Assembly (NCBI RefSeq): GCF_003173055.1
Contig: NZ_QGLF01000004.1
Coordinates: forward strand, 372,001 to 436,000
Source: Zavarzinia compransoris
Lineage (GTDB): Bacteria > Pseudomonadota > Alphaproteobacteria > Zavarziniales > Zavarziniaceae
Length of the DNA: 64,000 bases
Direction: 5' to 3'
Shown here: positions 36,019 through 44,959 of the stretch, in pieces
Position numbering within the stretch: position 1 is the first letter of the stretch
Layout of the letters: every line of letters starts with the position of its first letter
Made by a program: the position numbers and the translations under genes
The notes under the pieces: generated by a model
Databases searched by the model: none
What the model was told of the DNA's origin: nothing
Seen by the model: only the letters and a program-made list of their open reading frames with translations

Positions 36019-36738
36019 ATGAAGATCAAGAGTTCATGCGGCTTTGGCCTCGTGGCTGCGGCGCTGTGCTGCGTCTCGGTCAACGCATCGGCACACGAGA
36101 TTACGACGGCCAGCAATCAGGCGGTTATGGCCTCGTTCGACATCATCGAAACAAGCATCGTCACCGATCATGGCCACGCCATCTTTCGCACACGTGTGCG
36201 CGCTGATGCCGGAAAGGTGACGCCGCAGGCCACCGGGAAGTTCGAGGGTTCCGAAGTTTACGCCTATGTCTGGCCGACCACGCTCAACTCCTGGGACGTG
36301 GGCTTTGAGAGGGACCAGGGCATCGTCGCGCTCGCAGTGACTTTCCACCCAGACTTCGACGACGCGGCCTATGGCGGCAAGAACCGCGACCGCTGGCATC
36401 CGCATTGGGTCGTGCTGAGCGAGGACAACGCCTGCCCTGGCGGCCTTAAGGTCAGAGATATCCCCGAAGGCACGAAGCCGAGACTGCCCGAAACTTGGCC
36501 GGGCGCGCCGATCCTCATCGACAGCCCGGAATACAAGACCGAACTCACTGGCGATGCGGTCGAAGTCCACATCCCGCTCGAGAAGATTGGCGCCATCGCC
36601 ACCGCGTCATTCGACGGTGTGACCGCCGGCCTGCGAGTGAACGCCAATCTCCATACGCCGCTTCTGTGCGTCGCGAATGTCTACAAAGTTGCATCCGGCA
36701 ATCTGTCGCTGCCGGGCAAAGTGGTTCCCGGCAAGTAA
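36019..36738 (+). CDS. secreted protein of unknown function
   Basis: A 239-residue protein with a signal peptide (MKIKSSCGFGLVAAALCCVS, cleavage near NASAHE) and a mature beta-rich chain with VYAYVWPTTLNSWDVGF, RWHPHWVVLSEDNACPGGLK. The HPHW segment and exposed His residues could bind metal. Family not recognised. It starts 18 bp after the marR stop, and is followed by a hairpin before the AhpD-like gene. Confidence 0.7.
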   Translation: MKIKSSCGFGLVAAALCCVSVNASAHEITTASNQAVMASFDIIETSIVTDHGHAIFRTRVRADAGKVTPQATGKFEGSEVYAYVWPTTLNSWDVGFERDQGIVALAVTFHPDFDDAAYGGKNRDRWHPHWVVLSEDNACPGGLKVRDIPEGTKPRLPETWPGAPILIDSPEYKTELTGDAVEVHIPLEKIGAIATASFDGVTAGLRVNANLHTPLLCVANVYKVASGNLSLPGKVVPGK

Positions 36739-36753
36739 CGTCGGAACACGAAA

Positions 36754-36783
36754 GCGGCCCGGCGACTGCCATCGCCGGACCGC
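36754..36783 (+). terminator. intercistronic hairpin
   Basis: GCGGCCCGGCGA (36754-36765) pairs with TCGCCGGACCGC (36772-36783), one mismatch, 6-nt loop. No T-tract; a partial terminator or stabiliser in the marR-led cluster. Confidence 0.55.
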
Positions 36784-36824
36784 TCTGAAAATCCCCCTCC
36801 AAGCAACAGAGAAGGAGTTCTACT

Positions 36825-37370
36825 ATGGCACACGTCAATCTCGTTGATCCAGCCTCGTCCTCGTCGTCGGTCAAGCCGACCCTCGACCAGATCAATGGCG
36901 CCTTCGGCGTCGTCCCGAACATGTTCAAGGCCGTGGCCAACTCGCCCGCCGCGTTGAATAGCATGTGGGGGTCGTTCGGGGCCCTGGGCGGCGGCACGCT
37001 CGGCGCACGTTTGGGCGAGGAAATTGCAGTGGCGGTCGCCAATGCCAACAACTGCGAATACTGCCTCGCTGCACACACGGCGCTCGGTCGCAAGGCCGGC
37101 GCGTCCGGAGAAGATATGGCGGCCGCCCAGGTCGGCAAGTCTTCCGATCCGCGCACCCAGGCGGCCCTGACGTTCGCGCTCAAGGTCGTTCGCGATCGCG
37201 CTGCCGTCACCGATGCCGACGTTGCCGCGCTCAAGGCCGCCGGCTTCGACGACGAAGGCATGGTGGAGATCATCGCTCACGTCGCGCTCAATCTCTTCAC
37301 GAACTACATCAACGTCACGCTGAAGGTCCCAGTGGATTTTCCCGGCGTCCAGTTGAAGCGCGTTGCCTGA
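36825..37370 (+). CDS. AhpD-like carboxymuconolactone decarboxylase family protein
   Basis: A 181-residue all-helical protein. NNCEYCLAAHTALGRKAG gives the CxxC-x2-H redox motif of AhpD-like peroxidase-related enzymes, and IIAHVALNLFTNYINV is the family's conserved C-terminal helix. It may reduce a peroxidase partner or act on peroxides directly. A redoxin gene follows 63 bp later, a plausible partner. Confidence 0.85.
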   Translation: MAHVNLVDPASSSSSVKPTLDQINGAFGVVPNMFKAVANSPAALNSMWGSFGALGGGTLGARLGEEIAVAVANANNCEYCLAAHTALGRKAGASGEDMAAAQVGKSSDPRTQAALTFALKVVRDRAAVTDADVAALKAAGFDDEGMVEIIAHVALNLFTNYINVTLKVPVDFPGVQLKRVA

Positions 37371-37433
37371 CTCAACTTCGGCCGGGCTCTCGGAGAGGGG
37401 GCTCGGCCAAAAGTTCTCAAGGAGTTTCCCCTA

Positions 37434-37991
37434 ATGAACCCTCAGCCTGCCCCTCCGATCAAGACAAGCGGGTGGCTAAATAGCGATAAGCACCTTGATA
37501 TCCCTGACTTCCGCGGACGCATCCTGATAATCGAAGCATTCCAGATGCTCTGCCCAGGCTGCGTCTCGCATGGCCTGCCGCAGGCGCAACGCATCAGCCA
37601 AGCGTTCCCTAACAGTCAAGTCGCGGTGATCGGTCTACACACGGTATTCGAACATCACGAAGCGCAAGGTACTCGCGAGGCGCTCGCAGCCTTTGCTCAC
37701 GAATACCGCTTGTCGTTCCCGATCGGGATCGATCAGCAGGAAGGCCGCCTCCCGGCAACCATGACGGCCTACAACATGCAGGGTACACCGACGCTGGCCG
37801 TAATCGACCGCGCCGGCATCCGTCGCTTTCAGAAATTCGGGCACGTCGACGACCTGAGCCTCGGTAGCATTATCGGCACGTTATTGTCCGAATCCATCGT
37901 GGCAGGTGACAATCAAACCGCCCGAGATGGCCGCTGTGACGAGTCGGGATGCGCAATTCCCCAGTTGCTTGACGGTAGAGGGTTTGACTGA
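37434..37991 (+). CDS. redoxin/TlpA-like thiol-disulfide protein
   Basis: A 185-residue thioredoxin-fold protein of the redoxin family. The active site is MLCPGCVSHGLPQAQ (CPGC), followed by VAVIGLHTVFEHH and GTPTLAVIDRAG with the cis-proline. No signal peptide, so cytoplasmic. C-terminal tail CDESGCAIPQLL has two more cysteines. Likely works with the AhpD-like protein. Confidence 0.83.
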   Translation: MNPQPAPPIKTSGWLNSDKHLDIPDFRGRILIIEAFQMLCPGCVSHGLPQAQRISQAFPNSQVAVIGLHTVFEHHEAQGTREALAAFAHEYRLSFPIGIDQQEGRLPATMTAYNMQGTPTLAVIDRAGIRRFQKFGHVDDLSLGSIIGTLLSESIVAGDNQTARDGRCDESGCAIPQLLDGRGFD

Positions 37992-38010
37992 TGAATCTGG
38001 CAAGCCGTCT

Positions 38011-38502
38011 ATGAGCGAGAGTGCCGGAGAGCGTCGCTGTCGACTGGCCCCCGGTGCGGCAGTCGGCATTACCGAAGATATGATCGATGCCCAGGTCCGC
38101 GCATTTTATGCCAAGGTCCGCATCGATCCCAACCTCGGTCCTATCTTCGCAAGCGTGGTCGACGACTGGGAACCCCATCTTCTTAGAATGATCGATTTCT
38201 GGTCGTCGGTACTTCTCATGAGCGGCCGATACAAAGGCAATCCCGTTGCCAAACACAGCGCGCTCGACCTACACGCGGCCCACTTCGCGAAGTGGCTTTG
38301 TCTTTTCGTTGAGACTGCCGGTGAGACATGCCCTGCTGCAGCGGCCGACCTCTTCCGCCAGAAGGCCGAAATGATCGCTGAGAGCTTACAAATGTCCGCA
38401 GCAATCGCCCGAGGCGATACGAGTAAACCTTCGCTGCGGACCATCCCGCCAACCGAGGCCGCCCGCTGCGGTAAGCAGCTTTTACCGGCGCGAGATCCAT
38501 GA
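38011..38502 (+). CDS. second group III truncated haemoglobin
   Basis: A 163-residue globin from ATG 38011. RAFYAKVRIDPNLGPIF, WEPHLLRMIDFWSS, SGRYKGNPVAKHSALDL and the proximal His in HAAHFAKWLCLF align well with the globin at 31889. It is longer at both ends. Clustered with redox genes rather than with nsrR, so it is probably under different control. The 3' end overlaps the LysR gene by 4 bp. Confidence 0.87.
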   Translation: MSESAGERRCRLAPGAAVGITEDMIDAQVRAFYAKVRIDPNLGPIFASVVDDWEPHLLRMIDFWSSVLLMSGRYKGNPVAKHSALDLHAAHFAKWLCLFVETAGETCPAAAADLFRQKAEMIAESLQMSAAIARGDTSKPSLRTIPPTEAARCGKQLLPARDP

Positions 38503-39452
38503 CTATTGATCTCAAGCATCTCCGATATGCCGAGGCGGCGGAACGTTGTGGCAGTTTCCGCAAGGCGGCGGATTCTCTGGCACTCAAGCAATCCAATCTG
38601 AGCCGGAGGATCAGATACCTCGAAGATGCGCTTGGCGTCACGCTATTCGAACGCACGAGCTGCGGTGTCAGGGCGACCGCCGCAGGTCGTGACTTTGTCC
38701 ATGGCGTTCGAGGCGTTCTAAGCGAACTGCAGATCGTCATTGATGGGACGAAGGCTGTTGGGCGCGGCGAGGCAGGATACCTAACCATCGGCTTTTACAC
38801 CTCTCTCTCGACCGGCAACCTCAGGGCAAGTCTCGTCGAGTATGGCCATCGCTTTCCGGAGGTGGAGATCAGCACGGTCGAAGGATCGCGCTCGCGCTTG
38901 TTCGATGGAATTCAGAATGGCTCTGTCGACATCGCCGTCGTTACGGGGGAGCCGGCTTCGGATTTCAATCACTCAATGGCCTTGTGGAGCGAGCGTATAC
39001 TCGTCGCCTTGCCTGAGAATCATCCGCTTGCCGCGAACGAGATCATCTACTGGATGGACCTGAAGCGTGAACGTTTCTTGCTGAGCGAGCGCGATCCCGG
39101 TCCCGAGATCCAGGACATTCTTGTGGCCAAGCTCTCCTCGCCCGGCGATCTGCTTGACATCGTCCGGCACGATGTCAGTCCAGAGAATATCAAGAGTTTG
39201 GTTGGCGCGGGTCGCGGTGTGAGCGTCATGTGCGAAGCGGCCCTGGGCGCTAGCTATGCCGGTGTCGTCTATCGCGAGGCCCGTGACGGCAACGGCTCTA
39301 CTCGGATCGGCTATCGCGCCCATTGGCGGGACGGCAACGACAATCCAGCGCTTCGGAACTTCATTCGCCTCTTGGAGGAGCGCTGCCCGCCGGTTGCAAA
39401 CGGGAACGGGCCGCGTGGCGCATCTTCGCGAAACCCCGATCCGTCGCCATGA
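38499..39452 (+). CDS. LysR family transcriptional regulator
   Basis: A 317-residue LTTR. HTH in LKHLRYAEAAERCGSFRKAA and SNLSRRIRYLEDALGVTLFE, then the effector-binding domain (GYLTIGFYTSLSTGNLRASL). Overlaps the globin stop by 4 bp, so cotranscribed with the redox cluster it may control. Its last 92 bp overlap the convergent DUF2274 gene, an unusual junction between cargo and conjugation genes. Confidence 0.88.
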   Translation: MTIDLKHLRYAEAAERCGSFRKAADSLALKQSNLSRRIRYLEDALGVTLFERTSCGVRATAAGRDFVHGVRGVLSELQIVIDGTKAVGRGEAGYLTIGFYTSLSTGNLRASLVEYGHRFPEVEISTVEGSRSRLFDGIQNGSVDIAVVTGEPASDFNHSMALWSERILVALPENHPLAANEIIYWMDLKRERFLLSERDPGPEIQDILVAKLSSPGDLLDIVRHDVSPENIKSLVGAGRGVSVMCEAALGASYAGVVYREARDGNGSTRIGYRAHWRDGNDNPALRNFIRLLEERCPPVANGNGPRGASSRNPDPSP

Positions 39453-39621
39453 ACCGCGCGATCATTGGTGCGACCAGCTTGGCCGGATCCACAGCTTGGC
39501 CGCTTTCTCGGCCAAGGATTTCTGCATACGCGATGAGATCGCGGTGAAGGGCGGCGGGCAGTTCCACCGAGATCTTCACCGGCTTGTCGTCTTCGAGCGG
39601 CCCGAGCTTAAGCTTGGCCAT
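39361..39621 (-). CDS. DUF2274 protein, last gene of trb operon
   Basis: An 86-residue protein, KLKLGPLEDDKPVKISVELP then HRDLIAYAEILGRESGQAVD, matching DUF2274, regularly found directly after trbI in alphaproteobacterial ICEs. The N-terminal part looks like a ribbon-helix-helix fold. Starts 3 bp after the trbI stop; function unknown. Confidence 0.8.
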   Translation of the reverse strand: MAKLKLGPLEDDKPVKISVELPAALHRDLIAYAEILGRESGQAVDPAKLVAPMIARFMATDRGFAKMRHAARSRLQPAGSAPPRGE

Positions 39622-39624
39622 CGG

Positions 39625-40827
39625 CTAGCCTCCGTAGGGTTCGAGCACCAAATCCCGGGTGACAATCACGCGCACGGGAAAGCCCGGCCGGATCGTCAGC
39701 GTCGGCGCGACGTTAAGCTGACGGCGCACGATCTGCTGGCCGGCATCGTTGATGGTGTCCTGCCCGCCGTTGCGGAGCGCCTGGATCAGTCGGTCGTCGT
39801 CGTTGGTGGCGAGCTCGGTCCCGATGCTTAACAACGTGGACAGTCCCTCCGCCTTGGCCAGCTCCCACCAATGATAGTCGACGCCATCCTGAAGGCCGGC
39901 GTAGCCCTCGGCATCGGCGCCGGGCTGACGCTCGAGAACGATCGAGCGTCCGTTCGGGAAGATCAGACGATTCCAGACCAAGAGGACGCGGCTTTGGCCG
40001 AACTGAACATTGTTGTCATACTGGCCAATGATCCGCGTGCCTTGCGGCACCAGGAGGATACGTCCCGTTGGGCTGTCATAGATATTTTCCGTCACCTGCG
40101 CGGTGATCTGGCCGGGTAGATCGGAGCGGATGCCGGTGATGAGCGCCGCCGCGATCACGGCGCCTGCCTGCAGGATGTAAGGCGACGCCGGTGCAGCGAC
40201 GCGATCGGGTGCGACGGTGCGCCGATCGGCCGCCGCATTGAGAAATGCGAGCTGCCGATCCTGGGCCGATGGGGTGGCGGGTGGCGGCGCGAGGCCGAGG
40301 CCGGTGAGGTCCGGCACCGGCGGCGCGATCGTCGCGGCGCCGGGGCCCGTCGAGGCCATGGGCCGATTCTCGGTGCCGCTGAAGAGCCTGCTGACGCGGG
40401 CGGTTTCGATCTCCTGCAGCCGTCGCTGCTCCTCCGCGCTGAGGCCGGGATTGGGCTGGTTCGGCAATGGCTGGCCACGATTTTGCGCGCCCAGGATGGG
40501 GCGCCCGAGGTCGCCCGGGAGCGGCGGTCCGAGCTGGGGAACGCCGCTGTAGTCGCGGGGCAATCCGGCCAGGCCATCGGCGGTCGACCGATTATCGGTC
40601 GAGTAAAGTTCGTCCGCCGGCCTCCCCGCGTCGCCGGTCTGGAGCGCATAAATGAGCGCACCGCCTATGCCGACGCTCGCCACGAGTCCGATGCCGGCAA
40701 GCACCTTGCGCGAGAGCCGCGTGACGCGCGGCGTGTCCGCACGGAGCCGCATCGGGGCGGCCGTGTCTCCGGCCGGCCCGGTCAGCGGCGCCTCGTCTTC
40801 TTCTTTCCGGGGTTCTGGCTCGCTCAC
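39625..40827 (-). CDS. trbI: TrbI/VirB10 conjugal transfer protein
   Basis: A 400-residue inner-membrane-anchored protein with one TM segment near KVLAGIGLVASVGIGGALIY, a Pro-rich periplasmic linker, and the C-terminal VirB10 beta-barrel domain (PYILQAGAVIAAALITGIRS, VPQGTRIIGQYDNNVQFGQS). Bridges inner and outer membranes in the mating channel. ATGA overlap with the trbG stop. Confidence 0.93.
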   Translation of the reverse strand: MSEPEPRKEEDEAPLTGPAGDTAAPMRLRADTPRVTRLSRKVLAGIGLVASVGIGGALIYALQTGDAGRPADELYSTDNRSTADGLAGLPRDYSGVPQLGPPLPGDLGRPILGAQNRGQPLPNQPNPGLSAEEQRRLQEIETARVSRLFSGTENRPMASTGPGAATIAPPVPDLTGLGLAPPPATPSAQDRQLAFLNAAADRRTVAPDRVAAPASPYILQAGAVIAAALITGIRSDLPGQITAQVTENIYDSPTGRILLVPQGTRIIGQYDNNVQFGQSRVLLVWNRLIFPNGRSIVLERQPGADAEGYAGLQDGVDYHWWELAKAEGLSTLLSIGTELATNDDDRLIQALRNGGQDTINDAGQQIVRRQLNVAPTLTIRPGFPVRVIVTRDLVLEPYGG

Positions 40828-41849
40828 GACGCCGGCCTCCCATCGGTGCGGACGATGCGGACGCGCTTCTGCCGGTCGCCGGCGCCGAAGCGCAGTTCGG
40901 CGGCCGCGAACAGGCGGTCGACGATCATGTAGTTGGCGCGGACGCGGTAGTTGACGAGTTCGGAGGTGTTACCCTCCGGACCGACGACGAACAGCGGCGG
41001 CATTTCGCCCTGGCCGATGCCGCGGGGAAACTCGATGAAGACCTGGCGCCCATCGTCATAAGCGCGTAGCGGTCGCCACGGCGCACGATCGCCTTCAATG
41101 GCGTAGCGGAAATTGATGTTGGTGAGGTCGACGCCGGTTGCGACGGGACTGCTGGCCTCGGCTTGCGCGTTCTGGCGCCGCAGCGCGATGAGCTGGTCCT
41201 GCGGATACTGCCAGGACACCGACGCCATATAGGTGCGCTCGGTGGAGCGCAGCTCCATGTGATACGTGCGCAGATTGGTGTTGATGATGAGATTCGTCAT
41301 CAGGTCGGCGCGGGTCGGCTTGACCAGGATGTGGACTTGTTGGGTCGCGCCCGAACCGCTCACCGTGTCGCCGATAATCCACCGCACCGTGTCGCCGGCG
41401 GCGACCGGGCCGGAGCCAACCAGTTGTTCGCCAGGCTGAAGCGCGATGTCGGTGATCTGGCCGACGGCCGTATAGACCTGATAGAGCGCGCCGCCCGTGT
41501 AGGGATAGACCTGCATGGCGTTGATGAAGCCGTCTCGAACGGGCTGAACGCGTGCGGCGGCATTGGCCTGGTTGACGCGCGCCGTTGGGTCGGTCGGCTC
41601 CGGCGTTCGGCGCGATGGTTCAACGGGCTGCAATTGCCCGGGCAGCGGGAGCGGCCTCGGAATTTCGACCACACGCACGGGAGCGGGAGGATCGGCACCC
41701 AGCGCCGCCGGCACGGCGTTGTCGTAGGATATCTCGGGCGGCCTGTTGGCCGTGGCGCAGCCAGCGAGCGCCGACGTGCACAGCAGGAGAATCGTAAATG
41801 TGGACGTGCGAGAAGCCGGGTTGCCGGCGTTACGGAAAGACGGCTTCAT
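40824..41849 (-). CDS. trbG: TrbG/VirB9 conjugal transfer protein
   Basis: A 341-residue protein starting at ATG 41849, overlapping the trbF stop by 4 bp. Lipobox-like SALAGC after a signal peptide; VYPYTGGALYQVYTAVGQIT and the C-terminal VNYRVRANYMIVDRLF are typical of VirB9/TrbG. Periplasmic/outer-membrane core component. A longer frame upstream overlaps trbF and is rejected. Confidence 0.93.
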   Translation of the reverse strand: MKPSFRNAGNPASRTSTFTILLLCTSALAGCATANRPPEISYDNAVPAALGADPPAPVRVVEIPRPLPLPGQLQPVEPSRRTPEPTDPTARVNQANAAARVQPVRDGFINAMQVYPYTGGALYQVYTAVGQITDIALQPGEQLVGSGPVAAGDTVRWIIGDTVSGSGATQQVHILVKPTRADLMTNLIINTNLRTYHMELRSTERTYMASVSWQYPQDQLIALRRQNAQAEASSPVATGVDLTNINFRYAIEGDRAPWRPLRAYDDGRQVFIEFPRGIGQGEMPPLFVVGPEGNTSELVNYRVRANYMIVDRLFAAAELRFGAGDRQKRVRIVRTDGRPAS

Positions 41850-42529
41850 TGCCCAAGCTCCCGTGACCAGTTGATGGCGTTGACGTAGATTCCGAGCGGG
41901 TTGGCGCGCAGCCGGTCGGCGTTGCGCGGCACCTGCACGACGATGGTGAGGATGGCGGTCCAGCGGGTCGTCTCGGCGAGCTGGCCGTTCTCGTACCGGC
42001 GCTCGACCCAGGCGACGCGGAAACTGTCCGGCGAGGCCCGGATGACGCTGGAGACGTCGACCGCGATCTGCTGCCGGCCGACCTTGGTGAAAGGGTCGTT
42101 CGAGCGCGCGTAGTCGTTCAGCGCCATCGCGCCGCGGTCCGTCGTGAAGTCGTAGGCGCGAAGCCAGTTCTGTCGGACGATGATGGCGTCGGACGGAATC
42201 GAGCGGACCTGCTCGATGAAGCGCGCGAGATGAAAAGCGATCTGCGGATCGGTGGGACGATAGTCTGCGACTGCCGGTGCGACCGCCTGGGCCTGGCCGA
42301 ATCTGTCGACCTGCACCACCCAAGGCACGATCGTGCCGCGGGCTGACTGCCAGACGAGCGCCGCCGCAAAGCTGGCAGAGAGGAGCAGCGAACCAAACGC
42401 CATGAAGCGCCAGTTCTTCGCCTGGACGCGCGCGGCGCCGATGCGCTCGTCCCAGACCTGGGAGGCGCGCTGATAAGGTGTCTCGGGCTCGGGTGCTTTG
42501 CCGTAGTGAGTGGAAGGTCGTTTGAACAT
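41846..42529 (-). CDS. trbF: TrbF/VirB8-like conjugal transfer protein
   Basis: A 227-residue protein with YGKAPEPETPYQRASQVWDE at the N-terminus, a single TM segment (FMAFGSLLLSASFAAALVW) and a VirB8-like NTF2-fold periplasmic domain. Inner-membrane nucleation factor. Overlaps trbL by one base (TGATG). Confidence 0.93.
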   Translation of the reverse strand: MFKRPSTHYGKAPEPETPYQRASQVWDERIGAARVQAKNWRFMAFGSLLLSASFAAALVWQSARGTIVPWVVQVDRFGQAQAVAPAVADYRPTDPQIAFHLARFIEQVRSIPSDAIIVRQNWLRAYDFTTDRGAMALNDYARSNDPFTKVGRQQIAVDVSSVIRASPDSFRVAWVERRYENGQLAETTRWTAILTIVVQVPRNADRLRANPLGIYVNAINWSRELGQ

Positions 42530-43881
42530 CAGCGATCGCCTTGGGAGAGGTTGATGGAGGAGCCGCCGCCATGGCTGTCGCCGCTGCGAACGGCGTGGGC
42601 GGCGGCCGTCACACCGTGGCTCAAGGCCTGAGAGCGCTTCATGCGCTGGGCCCAGGCCGGCGGCCCGTCAGCCGCCGCGGGTGGCGCAGCCTCCGCCGCG
42701 CTTCCGCCGATCGTGCCCATGGTCGACGTGCCGCCCGTTGCGGCGAACGCGGATTTGGCGCCACCGGAGAAGCTCGATTTCATGCTGTCAGCCGCGCGGG
42801 CGGCCGCGCGCCGTAGCGGTGAGGTGGCGGCCGCGCCAGCGGCGCGAGCAACGCCGCCGACTCCCGCACCAACGGCGGATGCGCCCGACTGACCAGCGGC
42901 GCCGAGGCTGTAGGCAGTCGAAGCACCTCCGGCCATCGCCGCACCACCGCGCGCGGCGGCAGCAGTTCCGGAAAGAGCGGCGCCGCCGCCGCGCAGGGCC
43001 ATTCCACCCGCTGCGCCAGCCGCCAGCAGCGCCCCTCCCGCCGCGAGCCCGGTTCCGACGGCAGCGCCTGCGCCGAGCTGCGGGCCGCCGGAGACGAGGC
43101 CGTTGGCGATGCCCGGACCGAAGATTCCGAGACCGAGCAGCGACAACGCAGCGAGCACGATCGCCATGGCCTGGTCGATCGTCGGCGTCTGGCCAGCGAA
43201 GCCGGCGGTGAACTGGGAAAACAAGGTTGAGCCGATGCCGATGATGACGGCGAGCACCAGCACCTTGATGCCGCTCGAGATGACGTTGCCGAGAACGCGT
43301 TCGGCCATGAACGCGGATTTGCCGAACAGGCCGAAGGGAATCAGCACGAAGCCCGCCAGCGTCGTCAGCTTGAACTCGATCAAGGTGACGAAGAGCTGGA
43401 CGGCGAGAATGAAGAAGGCGAGCAGCACCAGCGCCCAGGCGAACAACAGGCAGGCGATCTGGATGAAGTTCTCGAAGAAGGCGATCCAGCCCATCAGGTT
43501 GGAGATGGAATCGAGTAGCGGGCGGCCGGCGTCGAGGCCGGTCTGCGCAACGCGGCCGGGCCGCATGAGATCTTCGATGGTGAATCCGGTGCCTGACGCC
43601 TTCAGGCCCAGCCCCGCGAAGCTCTCGAACACGATGCGCGCGAGGCTATTCCAGTTGCCGATGATGTAGGCGAAGACGCCGACGAACAGCGTCTTCTTGA
43701 CCAGGCGCGCCATGATGTCGTCGTCGGCGCCCCAACTCCAAAACAGTGCGGCCAAGGTCACGTCGATGACGATCAGCGTCGTGGCGATGAACGCCACCTC
43801 GCCGCCGAGCAGTCCGAAGCCGCTATCGATATAGCGGGTGAAGACCTCCAGGAACTGGTCGATGACGCCGGTGCCGCCCAT
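42529..43881 (-). CDS. trbL: TrbL/VirB6 conjugal transfer protein
   Basis: A 450-residue polytopic membrane protein with several TM helices in the first 290 residues (GEVAFIATTLIVIDVTLAAL, ACLLFAWALVLLAFFILAVQ) and a Gly/Ala-rich low-complexity C-terminal tail. Forms the inner-membrane part of the transfer channel. Confidence 0.92.
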   Translation of the reverse strand: MGGTGVIDQFLEVFTRYIDSGFGLLGGEVAFIATTLIVIDVTLAALFWSWGADDDIMARLVKKTLFVGVFAYIIGNWNSLARIVFESFAGLGLKASGTGFTIEDLMRPGRVAQTGLDAGRPLLDSISNLMGWIAFFENFIQIACLLFAWALVLLAFFILAVQLFVTLIEFKLTTLAGFVLIPFGLFGKSAFMAERVLGNVISSGIKVLVLAVIIGIGSTLFSQFTAGFAGQTPTIDQAMAIVLAALSLLGLGIFGPGIANGLVSGGPQLGAGAAVGTGLAAGGALLAAGAAGGMALRGGGAALSGTAAAARGGAAMAGGASTAYSLGAAGQSGASAVGAGVGGVARAAGAAATSPLRRAAARAADSMKSSFSGGAKSAFAATGGTSTMGTIGGSAAEAAPPAAADGPPAWAQRMKRSQALSHGVTAAAHAVRSGDSHGGGSSINLSQGDR

Positions 43882-43884
43882 GGA

Positions 43885-44175
43885 TCACCGCCCGTCGTCA
43901 TGCTGCGGCGACGTCGGCGCCGGCGTAATGCCGAGGAATCGGTCGCGGGTTTCGGCCCAGGTGCGCAGGCATTCGGCATCGCGGGCGGCGGCCTCGCCGA
44001 GCAGTTGGCACCGCCGCTGCGCCTGGCGCAGCGGATCGGCCGGGGTGACCTCAACTGGCCGCACCACCTGGCCGGCCGGCTCTTCCTCTTTCCGGGTCAT
44101 CTCGATCGCCGTCGCGGTGACGGCGACGGCGACGAAGACGACGGCGCCGAGGCGCGCCAAAAGCTTGCCGTCCAT
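43885..44175 (-). CDS. trbK: TrbK-alt, putative entry-exclusion protein
   Basis: A 96-residue protein starting at ATG 44175 (MDGKLLARLGAVVFVAVAVT) with one N-terminal membrane segment and RRCQLLGEAAARDAECLRTW, the paired-cysteine motif of TrbK-alt proteins. Sits between trbJ and trbL as usual. The longer frame to 44208 overlaps trbJ and is less likely. Confidence 0.82.
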   Translation of the reverse strand: MDGKLLARLGAVVFVAVAVTATAIEMTRKEEEPAGQVVRPVEVTPADPLRQAQRRCQLLGEAAARDAECLRTWAETRDRFLGITPAPTSPQHDDGR

Positions 44176-44197
44176 GACATGATCCTCTTGGTGTTCC

Positions 44198-44959
44198 TTA
44201 GTTGCCATTGGGGAACATGCGGGCGTTGCCGGGCTGATAGCCGTCGCCGGGCGTCAGGAAGCGGCGGCGCTGCTCGCGACCCTGCTCGGCGGCCGCCGCG
44301 CGCTCCGCTTCGGTCAGCGCTTGAGCCCGCCCGTTCGCGGCGACGACGGCCGTGAGATCGGCGAGCTGCTGGGCCTGGAGCGCGAGGAGCTGATTTCCGG
44401 CCTGTGACGCCTGCAGGGCGCCGGTCGCGCCCTGGCTTTGGCCGATGAGCGCCGACATCTCGGCGCGATTGGTGTCGATGTTGCCGACGACGCCGGCCTG
44501 CACCCGCATGGCGTCCTGCAGGCCGCCGACGGTGTTCTGCCAGCGCTCGCGCGCCTGCGCCACGAGCTGCTGGTCGGAGGCGGAGATCGACGCATTGCCG
44601 TAGGTGGAGGTGAAGGCCTGGTCGATCTGCTGGACGTCGTAGGCGATGCGCTGCGCCTGACCGAGCAGTTGTTGCGTCCGCTGCACGGACTGCTGCAAGC
44701 GCTGAAGCGAGGAGTAAGGCAGGCTCGCGAGATTGCGCGCCTGGTTGATCAGCATCGTCGCTTCGTTCTGAAGCGAGGTGATCTGATTGTTGATCTGCTC
44801 CAGCGCCCGAGCGGCGGAGAGAACATTCTGCACGTAGTTCGTCGGGTCGTAGACGACCCATTGCGCGGACGCCGGCTGGACCATCACGGGCGACATCGCC
44901 ACGGGGACGGAAAGGATCGACGCGGCAAGAAGCGCCGCGCGTGAGCGACGGAAGATCAT
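44198..44959 (-). CDS. trbJ: TrbJ/VirB5 conjugal transfer protein
   Basis: A 253-residue periplasmic protein with a signal peptide ending near QPASAQ and the hallmark WVVYDPTNYVQNVL, followed by long helices. Pilus-tip or adhesion component. ATGA overlap with trbE. Confidence 0.92.
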   Translation of the reverse strand: MIFRRSRAALLAASILSVPVAMSPVMVQPASAQWVVYDPTNYVQNVLSAARALEQINNQITSLQNEATMLINQARNLASLPYSSLQRLQQSVQRTQQLLGQAQRIAYDVQQIDQAFTSTYGNASISASDQQLVAQARERWQNTVGGLQDAMRVQAGVVGNIDTNRAEMSALIGQSQGATGALQASQAGNQLLALQAQQLADLTAVVAANGRAQALTEAERAAAAEQGREQRRRFLTPGDGYQPGNARMFPNGN

